Assembly (NCBI GenBank): GCA_910583855.1
Contig: CAJTYL010000009.1
Location: forward strand, 1-64,000
Reading direction: 5' to 3'
DNA: 64,000 nucleotides
Source of the DNA: an uncultured Christensenella sp.
Lineage (GTDB): Bacteria; Bacillota; Clostridia; Christensenellales; Borkfalkiaceae
The translations under genes and the position numbers were made by a program. The notes beneath the pieces were generated by a model. It had not been told where the DNA came from and did not search any database. It saw nothing but the letters and a program-made list of their open reading frames with translations. Each line of letters opens with the position of its first letter. The first letter of the stretch is position 1. Positions 58,430 through 64,000 of this stretch are shown one piece after another.

Positions 58430-59119
58430 GTGAAATTAATCTTTTTTAAGAAAAGTATAATTATTGCGGCTTGCCTTATCGTTACGGCGGGCGTTGTTAT
58501 CGGGGTTTGCTGCGGGGTTGCGGCTTCAAGCGTCGTCGCAACGGTTGAAAAAGTGATAGTAATCGATGCGGGACACGGCGGAGTTGACGCGGGCGTTTAC
58601 GGTGTGGAATCGGGCGTACGGGAAAGCGATATAAATCTTGCGATTGCAAAGCAGCTTAAAGGGTATTTTACGGACGCGGGATTTAAAGTGGTCTTGACAA
58701 GAAAGGACAACGGCGGGCTTTACGGGTTGCCCACTAAGGGCTTTAAAATGCGCGATATGAAAAAACGCAAGCAGATTATAGAGGACTGCAACGCCGATAT
58801 GGTTATTTCCATTCACCAGAATTCCTGCCCCATCCCATCAAAACGGGGCGGCACGGCGTTCTTTGACAAATCGAGCGAGTCCGGAAAGGCGCTTGCCGAA
58901 GCGATACAAGCCGAGCTTAACGGACTTGAAGAGTGCGTTAAAAAGAACTCCGCGCTTGCGGGCGATTATTATATGCTTAAATGCACGGATAATCCTTCGG
59001 TTATAGTCGAGTGCGGTTTTTTAACCAACGCCGAAGATGACAAACTTTTAAATTCCGAGGAATACCGCGATAAGGTAGCGTACGCCGTTTTTAAGGGTGC
59101 GATAAGCTGCTTTGCGTAA
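58430..59119 (+). CDS. cwlD: N-acetylmuramoyl-L-alanine amidase, CwlD type, 229 aa
   Basis: Amidase_3 zinc hydrolase that trims peptides from cortex muramic acid so that muramic-lactam can form. One N-terminal helix (IIIAACLIVTAGVVIGVCCG), then VIDAGHGGVDAG (His), SGVRESDINL (Glu), MVISIHQNSC (His) and VIVECGFLTN (Glu). GTG start at 58430, no Shine-Dalgarno. CwlD works with PdaA-type deacetylases; a deacetylase gene is at 17.3 kb. Confidence 0.92.
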   Translation: MKLIFFKKSIIIAACLIVTAGVVIGVCCGVAASSVVATVEKVIVIDAGHGGVDAGVYGVESGVRESDINLAIAKQLKGYFTDAGFKVVLTRKDNGGLYGLPTKGFKMRDMKKRKQIIEDCNADMVISIHQNSCPIPSKRGGTAFFDKSSESGKALAEAIQAELNGLEECVKKNSALAGDYYMLKCTDNPSVIVECGFLTNAEDDKLLNSEEYRDKVAYAVFKGAISCFA

Positions 59120-59147
59120 GGGTGTGCACGGTTATTATTTGCAAAAA

Positions 59148-59176
59148 TATTCTTCGCTTTGCTCAGAATGACAGGC
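59148..59176. repeat. Family D repeat, copy D3
   Basis: ATATTCTTCGCTTTGCTCAG followed by AATGACA, downstream of cwlD, before its terminator. Confidence 0.65.
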
Positions 59177-59210
59177 GGTGCGCGGAATGACATTAGAGGG
59201 CGACATAACG

Positions 59211-59246
59211 AAAAAGGCGCGGACTTTTCGTCCGCGCCTTTTTCTT
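59211..59246 (+). terminator. Terminator of cwlD
   Basis: AAAAAGGCGCGGAC (59211-59224) pairs with GTCCGCGCCTTTTT (59230-59243). Confidence 0.85.
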
Positions 59247-59297
59247 AATGCAAATTAACTTTTTTATAGAACCAAAATTTGCTTTAAAAACAAATTA

Positions 59298-59377
59298 AAC
59301 CTGCGTGCGTTACTTAGCCGTATCCAAAGAAAAACTACCGCATTATTCCTAACCACTAACAAGTTTGCACGCAGGTT
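59298..59377. repeat. 80-bp element bounded by 11-bp inverted repeats
   Basis: AACCTGCGTGC (59298-59308) and GCACGCAGGTT (59367-59377) form perfect inverted ends around about 58 bp of AT-rich DNA with no coding sense. It lies in the 585-bp stretch between cwlD and pflB, which otherwise holds only the pseudogene remnant at 59417-59665. It could be a MITE-like relic or a long-loop structure. Confidence 0.4.
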
Positions 59378-59416
59378 ATTATGACACCTGATTTTAAGTC
59401 TGGAAAGCCACCTGAA

Positions 59417-59665
59417 TTATAAGTCTTTGCCCATCACGTCGGCGTAGAAGCCGTCGTTATCGACGGACGCACGGCGCGATTTTAAAGCCACGATAAGCGC
59501 AATAAGAGCGACGAAGACTAAAGCAAGTCAAACGATTATCAATGCAATCCGCAAACCTACGAGCTCTGCACCGCTTGCGTCAGGCGTTTGCACGCCGTTT
59601 GCCGTTACTTCGACAAAACCGTGTGCGACGTTAAAGTTGACTACGTCGTCGGGCGTTAACGAAAA
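59417..59665 (-). pseudogene. C-terminal remnant of a membrane-anchored surface protein
   Basis: The frame ending at TAA 59417 reads SLTPDDVVNFNVAHGFVEVT, ANGVQTPDASGAELVGLR, then IALIIV-stop-LALVFVALIALIVALKSRRA and a short tail ending in DVMGKDL. A TGA stop interrupts the membrane helix, and no start or upstream body exists because the pflB terminator lies just beyond. It is the broken 3' end of an exported protein with a C-terminal anchor. Confidence 0.6.
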
Positions 59666-59703
59666 AAGCGGGCGCAAAATTGCGCCCGCTTTTTATTATT
59701 AAA
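59666..59703 (-). terminator. Terminator of pflB
   Basis: AAGCGGGCGCAA pairs with TTGCGCCCGCTT; T-run on the minus strand just after the pflB stop. Confidence 0.8.
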
Positions 59704-59704
59704 G

Positions 59705-61957
59705 TTAAAAACCCGTATGAATGGTTCTTGAAATAACGTCGTTCTGTTGCTCGCGGGTGAGCTTGTTGAAGTTCACGGCGTAGCCCGATACTCTTATTGT
59801 GAGCTGGGGGTATTTTTCAGGGTGGGCTTGAGCGTCGAGAAGGGTTTCGCGGTTGAAAACGTTTACGTTCAGATGGTACCCGCCGTCCGACACATAGCCG
59901 TCGAGAAGCCCGACTAAGTTTTCTATCTGCTGCTCCTTTTCTTTGCCGAGCGACTGCGGAGTTATCGAAAAGGTATTCGATATGCCGTCGCGCGAATATT
60001 CGTAAGGGAGCTTTGCTACCGATCCAAGCGAGGCAAGCGCACCGCAGCAGTCTCTGCCGTGCATAGGGTTAGCCCCGGGAGCAAGGGGCGCGCCCGCCCG
60101 TCTTCCGTCGGGAGTGTTGCCCGTGTTCTTGCCGTAGACCACGTTCGAGGTTATGGTCAAAATGGACATTGTGGGAATACTTTCACGGTAGGTGTAGTGA
60201 CTTTTGATTTTGTTCATAAAGGTCTTTACAAGCCAAACCGCAAGACCGTCCGCGCGCTCGTCGTTGTTGCCGTACTTGGGGTAGTCGCCCTCTATCTTGA
60301 AGTCGGTTACTATCCCCTCTTCGTCCCTTACGGGGTAAACGTTTGCGTATTTGATTGCAGAAAGCGAATCCGCCGCGCACGACAGCCCAGCGACGCCCGT
60401 TGCGAAAAATCTTCTTACCGCGGTATCGTGCAGGGACATTTCCAAAGCTTCGTAGCTATACTTGTCGTGCATATAGTGGATAAGGTTCAGGGTGTTAACG
60501 TACAGTCCCGCAAGCCAGTCCATCATTTGCTCATATTTACATTTAACATCGTCGAAGTCAAGTTTATTATCGCCGTCTATTCCTTTGAAGCAAGGCGATA
60601 CCTGCATTGCCTTGCCGTCCTTATCCTTGATAATTTCGTCCTTACCTCCGTTGATTGCGTAAAGAAGGCATTTTGCAAGGTTTGCGCGTGCGCCGAAGAA
60701 CTGCATATCCTTGCCGACGCGCATACCGCTTACGCAACAGGCGATACAGTAATCGTCGCCAAGCTCGGGGCGCATCAAATCATCGCTTTCGTACTGGATT
60801 GCAGAGGTGGTTATCGACAGGTCGGCGCAGAATTTTTTGAAGCCTGCGGGAAGGCGTTTGCTCCAAAGCACGGTTAAGTTCGGCTCGGGGGCGGGTCCTA
60901 AGTTGGTGAGCGTGTGCAACATTCTGAACGAGGTGCGGGTGACTAACGTTCTGCCGTCGACGCCCATTCCGCCTATACTCTCGGTAACCCAGGTGGGGTC
61001 ACCAGAAAAAAGCTCGTTATATTCCTTGGTGCGCATAAACTTCACTATTCTAAGCTTCATTACGAAGTGGTCGATAAGCTCCTGTGCGCCGCTTTCGTCC
61101 AAAACGCCGCGCTCTATGTCGCGGGTTATATAAATATCGATAAAGGTTGAGTTTCTGCCTATCGACATTGCCGCGCCGTTCTGGTCCTTGACGGCGGCAA
61201 GATAGCCGAAGTACAGGGCTTGTATTGCCTGCCTTGCCGTTTCCGCGGGTCCGGAAATATCAGCGCCGTAAATGCTTGCAAGGGCTTTTAAATTTTTAAG
61301 GGCTTTGATTTGCTCTGCCAGCTCTTCCCTGTCCCGAACCTTGTCAGGGGTCATATCTCCGTCCATATTCAGCTTGTCCTGCTCCTTTTGGGCGATTAGG
61401 AAGTCAACGCCGTACAGTGCGACGCGGCGGTAATCGCCGACTATTCTGCCCCTGCCGTAGGTGTCGGGCAAGCCCGTTAAAATATGGGCTTTGCGGGCGC
61501 GGCGCATTTCGGGCGTGTACGCGTCGTAAACGCCGTCGTTATGCGTCTTGCGGTATTTGGAAAATACGGTATTAATCTCGGGGTCGAGCTCGTAGCCGTA
61601 CATATTCAACGCTTGCTCCGTCATTTTAATTCCGCCGAAGGGCTGCAAGGCGCGCTTAAAAGGCTCGTCGGTTTGAAGTCCGACGATTTTTTCAAGCTTT
61701 TTATCGATATAGCCCGCGCCGTGGGATAAAAGAGAAGAAACGGTTTTAGTGTCTGCGTTCAGCACGCCGCCCGCCTTTCTCTCCTTTTCGGACAGGGATA
61801 AAATTTCTTTCCACAGCCGTTTGGTCGCGGTCGTGGGGGGCGCAAGGAAGTTGCCGTCGCCCTCGTAAGGGGCGTAATTGTTCTGGATAAAATCCCTTAC
61901 GTTTACTTCGTCGTTCCATTTGCCGCGGTTGAAGCCTTCCCAAGCCTTGTTTTCCAT
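59705..61957 (-). CDS. pflB: Pyruvate formate-lyase
   Basis: Glycyl-radical enzyme splitting pyruvate into acetyl-CoA and formate. The adjacent catalytic Cys pair is in YCIACCVSGM, the radical Gly (about residue 725 of 750) in IRVSGYAVNF. 750 aa from the second ATG (61957), which has GAGGT at a proper distance; a start 6 nt earlier is too close. It follows pflA by 20 nt and ends at a terminator, so the unit is pflA-pflB. Confidence 0.97.
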   Translation of the reverse strand: MENKAWEGFNRGKWNDEVNVRDFIQNNYAPYEGDGNFLAPPTTATKRLWKEILSLSEKERKAGGVLNADTKTVSSLLSHGAGYIDKKLEKIVGLQTDEPFKRALQPFGGIKMTEQALNMYGYELDPEINTVFSKYRKTHNDGVYDAYTPEMRRARKAHILTGLPDTYGRGRIVGDYRRVALYGVDFLIAQKEQDKLNMDGDMTPDKVRDREELAEQIKALKNLKALASIYGADISGPAETARQAIQALYFGYLAAVKDQNGAAMSIGRNSTFIDIYITRDIERGVLDESGAQELIDHFVMKLRIVKFMRTKEYNELFSGDPTWVTESIGGMGVDGRTLVTRTSFRMLHTLTNLGPAPEPNLTVLWSKRLPAGFKKFCADLSITTSAIQYESDDLMRPELGDDYCIACCVSGMRVGKDMQFFGARANLAKCLLYAINGGKDEIIKDKDGKAMQVSPCFKGIDGDNKLDFDDVKCKYEQMMDWLAGLYVNTLNLIHYMHDKYSYEALEMSLHDTAVRRFFATGVAGLSCAADSLSAIKYANVYPVRDEEGIVTDFKIEGDYPKYGNNDERADGLAVWLVKTFMNKIKSHYTYRESIPTMSILTITSNVVYGKNTGNTPDGRRAGAPLAPGANPMHGRDCCGALASLGSVAKLPYEYSRDGISNTFSITPQSLGKEKEQQIENLVGLLDGYVSDGGYHLNVNVFNRETLLDAQAHPEKYPQLTIRVSGYAVNFNKLTREQQNDVISRTIHTGF

Positions 61958-61983
61958 AATCATTACCTCTTTATAAGTATCGT

Positions 61984-62706
61984 CTAAATCGTTAAAATCT
62001 TTCGCGCGTTCTCTACGCGCTCTTTTGCGGGGGGCTTAACGCCCTTTAACGGGTAAGCTATACCCAATTTTTCGTACTTGACTTCGCCCATAGTATGATA
62101 TGGCAGCACCTCTACCTTTTGCACGGTTTTTAAGCTGCTGATAAAGTCCTTTAATTTATAAAGGCTGTCATCGTCGTCCGTAAGGTCCGGGACGAGAACG
62201 TGGCGTATCCACAAGGGAACGCCCTTTTCCGAGAGAAAGCGGGCGAAATCAAGCGTGTTTTTATTGCCGTAACCCGTGATCTGTCTGTGCTTTTCGGGGT
62301 CTATATGCTTTATGTCGAGAAGGACGAGGTCGGTATAGTCAAGCATTTTTCCGTGAAGCTTTACGCTGTTTTCGTCGCTTTGGTTGAAGGTTATACCCGA
62401 AGCGTCAAGCGCAGTATGGATACCTTCTTTTTTCAGCAATCTGAACAGCTCGGTTACGAAGCTTATCTGAATTAGCGGCTCTCCGCCCGAAACGGTCACG
62501 CCGCCGCTTTGTATATAATTTTTGTATTTTAAAGCTTCTTTTACGACTTCCGCGGGTTCGTACGCCTTGCCTGCGCCCGTCGCCCATGCGTCGGGGTTGT
62601 GGCAGTATTTGCAACGCATGGGACAGCCCTGCATAAAGACGACGAAGCGTATTCCCGGTCCGTCCACGGTGCCGAAGCTTTCAAAAGAATGTACATAACC
62701 CGTCAT
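61984..62706 (-). CDS. pflA: Pyruvate formate-lyase activating enzyme
   Basis: Radical SAM enzyme that installs the glycyl radical on PflB. The cluster motif is GCPMRCKYCHNPDAW (CxxxCxxC); TVSGGEPLIQ and LLDIKHIDPEKHR follow. 240 aa, normal. The ATG has TGAGGA upstream. The order activase then lyase is opposite to that in Escherichia coli. Leader upstream contains a ZTP riboswitch and terminator. Confidence 0.95.
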   Translation of the reverse strand: MTGYVHSFESFGTVDGPGIRFVVFMQGCPMRCKYCHNPDAWATGAGKAYEPAEVVKEALKYKNYIQSGGVTVSGGEPLIQISFVTELFRLLKKEGIHTALDASGITFNQSDENSVKLHGKMLDYTDLVLLDIKHIDPEKHRQITGYGNKNTLDFARFLSEKGVPLWIRHVLVPDLTDDDDSLYKLKDFISSLKTVQKVEVLPYHTMGEVKYEKLGIAYPLKGVKPPAKERVENARKILTI

Positions 62707-62732
62707 AAATTAAAATCCTCATTAAAACCCCG

Positions 62733-62780
62733 CAAAAAACGCAGAGAAGCAAGACAATGCGCAACTTATATGCGTTTTTT
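62733..62780 (-). repeat. Family B dispersed repeat, copy B5 (short)
   Basis: Minus-strand reading AAACGCATATAAGTTGCGCA, then TTGTCTTGCTTC and TCTGCGTTTTTT. It keeps the head and tail of family B without the middle, and its ends are complementary (AACGCA/TGCGTT). Confidence 0.6.
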
Positions 62781-62812
62781 CAAAAAACAAAGGGCTATTT
62801 TATCAATAGCCC
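62781..62812 (-). terminator. Riboswitch-controlled terminator before pflA
   Basis: GGGCTATT/AATAGCCC stem (62805-62812 with 62792-62799, 5-nt loop) followed by TTTGTTTTTTG on the minus strand. Its first arm overlaps the end of the ZTP aptamer, the normal mutually exclusive arrangement. Confidence 0.8.
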
Positions 62813-62887
62813 AGACGAACGACACTGTACCCGTCGCGGCTTCCTTGCGTTAATTCGCAAACAAATCGTCAGTCGCCGCGCGGCTTT
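62807..62887 (-). promoter_or_regulatory. ZTP (pfl-motif) riboswitch
   Basis: On the minus strand the RNA shows GCGACUGACG, a UUGCG-AAUUAA-CGCAA hairpin, the conserved AAGGAAGCCGCG, and the 3' CGUCUGGGC. These match the hallmarks of the pfl/ZTP class (ACUGGCG, GGGGAGC, CGCCUGGGC) with small changes. CGCGGC at the 5' end pairs with GCCGCG. This class senses ZMP/ZTP, a signal of low 10-formyl-THF, and turns genes on; pfl supplies formate for that pathway. Confidence 0.85.
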
Positions 62888-62902
62888 AACGATTGGAATT
62901 CA

Positions 62903-62931
62903 ATTATAACAACACCGTTTGCGTTTGTCAA
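62903..62931 (-). promoter_or_regulatory. Sigma-A promoter of pflA-pflB
   Basis: Minus strand TTGACA (62926-62931), 17-bp spacer, TATAAT (62903-62908). The transcript would start near 62896 and enter the riboswitch almost at once, leaving about 190 nt of leader to pflA. Confidence 0.8.
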
Positions 62932-62985
62932 CGAATTGCACTAAATATCGTACGAATTTTTTCGCTAAAACACAAGATATAGAAA

Positions 62986-63010
62986 AGGCGGACGATAGAT
63001 ACGCCCGCCT
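62986..63010 (-). terminator. Terminator of clpC
   Basis: Stem AGGCGG/CCGCCT with a 13-nt loop followed by TTTTCTAT on the minus strand, 14 nt after the clpC stop. Confidence 0.65.
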
Positions 63011-63023
63011 CATAAATTTAAAG

Positions 63024-64000
63024 TTAATGCTTTTCCGATCGGAAGATAAGCTCGTCGTCCTTGACGTCGACCGTAACCGTTTCGCCGGGGAGAATGTGGT
63101 TGGCTAAGATTTCGTCCGAAAGTCTGTCCTCAATGCGCTTTTGCACGACCCTCTTTAACGGACGTGCGCCGTACATGTCGTTATAGCCCTCGTCCAAAAG
63201 CTTATCCATTGCCGCGTCCGAAATACTCAAGGTGATATTTCTGTCTTTAAGCCTTGCAGAAAGTCCGTCGATTATCTTGTAGCAGATTTTACCCGCTTCT
63301 TCCTTGGTGAGTTTGCGGAAGATTATGATATCGTCGAGCCTGTTCAAGAACTCGGGCTTGAACTGCTCTTTGAGCGCTTCGTTGATGTTGTCCTTCATAT
63401 TGTCGTAGCCCGCGTCCGCCTCGTCGCCAGAAGTGAAGCCGAAGTTTGACATCTTCTTAATCTGGCTTGCGCCGACATTGGAAGTCATTATAATTATGGT
63501 GTTTTTGAAGTTTATAACCCTGCCCTTGCTGTCCGTAAGTCTGCCGTCGTCAAGGATTTGCAGAAGGATATTGAACACGTCGGGGTGGGCTTTTTCCACT
63601 TCGTCGAAAAGGACGACGGAGTAGGGCTTTCTTCTCACCCTTTCGGTGAGCTGACCGCCGTTGTTATCGTCGTAACCGATATATCCCGGGGGCGCGCCTA
63701 TAAGTTTGGATACGGAGTGCTTTTCCATAAACTCGGACATATCCATTCTTATCATAAGCCGTTCGTCGCCGAACATTACCTCCGCAAGGGCTTTGGCAAG
63801 GTCGGTTTTACCTACGCCCGTAGGTCCTACGAAGATGAACGAACCTATGGGTTTATTCGGCTCGTTAAGTCCTGCGCGGGCGCGGCGGATAGCCTTCGAT
63901 ACGGCGGAAACCGCTTCGTCCTGACCGATTATTCGCTCATGCAAATTCTCCTCCAAATGAAGAAGTTTTTCGCTTTCCTGCTCGGTGAGCTTGACGACGG
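63024..64000 (-). CDS. clpC: ClpC-type Clp protease ATPase, C-terminal part (runs off the window)
   Basis: Second AAA+ module of a Hsp100 unfoldase that feeds ClpP. IIGQDEAVSAVSKAIRRARA, Walker A FVGPTGVGKTDLAKALAE, Walker B VVLFDEVEKAHPDVFNILLQ, the GYVGY-type pore loop PPGYIGYDD, and a C-terminal D2 small domain. The frame is open to the window's right end and continues upstream (KLTEQESEKLLHLEENLHER), so the start lies outside. Separated from the ZTP-pfl unit by a terminator. Confidence 0.95.
   Translation of the reverse strand, partial: VVKLTEQESEKLLHLEENLHERIIGQDEAVSAVSKAIRRARAGLNEPNKPIGSFIFVGPTGVGKTDLAKALAEVMFGDERLMIRMDMSEFMEKHSVSKLIGAPPGYIGYDDNNGGQLTERVRRKPYSVVLFDEVEKAHPDVFNILLQILDDGRLTDSKGRVINFKNTIIIMTSNVGASQIKKMSNFGFTSGDEADAGYDNMKDNINEALKEQFKPEFLNRLDDIIIFRKLTKEEAGKICYKIIDGLSARLKDRNITLSISDAAMDKLLDEGYNDMYGARPLKRVVQKRIEDRLSDEILANHILPGETVTVDVKDDELIFRSEKH

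Noticed and set aside
60059..60877. 272-aa antisense frame within pflB
   Set aside because: Frame is the complement of a well-defined enzyme with no start site; GC-rich codons keep antisense frames open.
233..64000. Prophage, insertion sequence or transposase
   Set aside because: No transposase, integrase or phage structural gene was seen; only short non-coding repeats are present.

Overview
The window looks like a chromosomal segment of an anaerobic, spore-lineage Firmicute (class Clostridia), probably gut-associated. This rests on gene content: pyruvate formate-lyase, a PyrK/PyrD-type dihydroorotate dehydrogenase, SpoVAC/SpoVAD, SpoVB, YabP/YabQ, CwlD, a SigH-like factor, Mini-RNase III and a Gly-X-Thr collagen-like protein. 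Sigma-A promoters are easy to read (TTGACA-like, 17 bp, TATAAT-like). GC is moderate, with an AT-rich island at the left edge. Species cannot be named from the sequence alone.

Layout: 1-7.2 kb holds an AT-rich orphan gene and then envelope precursor genes (a CapD/PglF-type NDP-sugar dehydratase, glmS, glmM, a GlmU-like hexapeptide protein). 7.3-12.9 kb holds a damaged spoVA segment (spoVAC and a shortened spoVAD), an SDR, a ZIP transporter, a TVP38 membrane protein, folA and thyA. 13-18 kb has tRNA-Pro, a transglutaminase-like protein, a collagen-like protein, a glycosyltransferase, tRNA-Thr and a polysaccharide deacetylase. 18-24.5 kb is the pyrimidine operon pyrB-C-F-K-(membrane protein)-D-E with an apparent attenuator leader. 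24.5-37 kb mixes a phosphoesterase, coat/LysM-like proteins, a SpoVB-type flippase, a split TauE/SafE pair, a 1455-residue surface lipoprotein, an RsmF-type methylase, an exonuclease-BRCT protein and a GT-A protein. 37-47 kb holds serS, a P-type ATPase, an XRE divergon and gyrB-gyrA. 47-53 kb holds an M50 protease, ppx, divIC, yabQ, yabP, a second XRE divergon and typA. 53-58.4 kb is the compact mrnC-rlmB-sigH-dnaX-ybaB-recR-gpsA run. 58.4-64 kb holds cwlD, a decayed surface-protein remnant, pflB-pflA behind a ZTP (pfl-motif) riboswitch, and the 3' half of clpC.

The most unusual structure is in the DNA between genes. At least four families of short dispersed repeats are interleaved with ordinary housekeeping operons. 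Family A is about 30 bp, has eight copies, and sits in gaps between genes or next to gene ends. Family B is about 115 bp; four copies begin exactly at a TAA stop codon and a fifth, shortened copy sits in the pfl leader. Family C has conserved flanks around a variable hairpin, and one copy apparently supplies the translation start of yabQ. Family D carries a TTCAGAATGAC core, and one copy is translated in frame inside ppx. Several genes also combine a strong promoter with a start codon at or within a few bases of the predicted transcription start, suggesting leaderless mRNAs.

All calls come from reading the sequence and recalled family knowledge; no database search was run.
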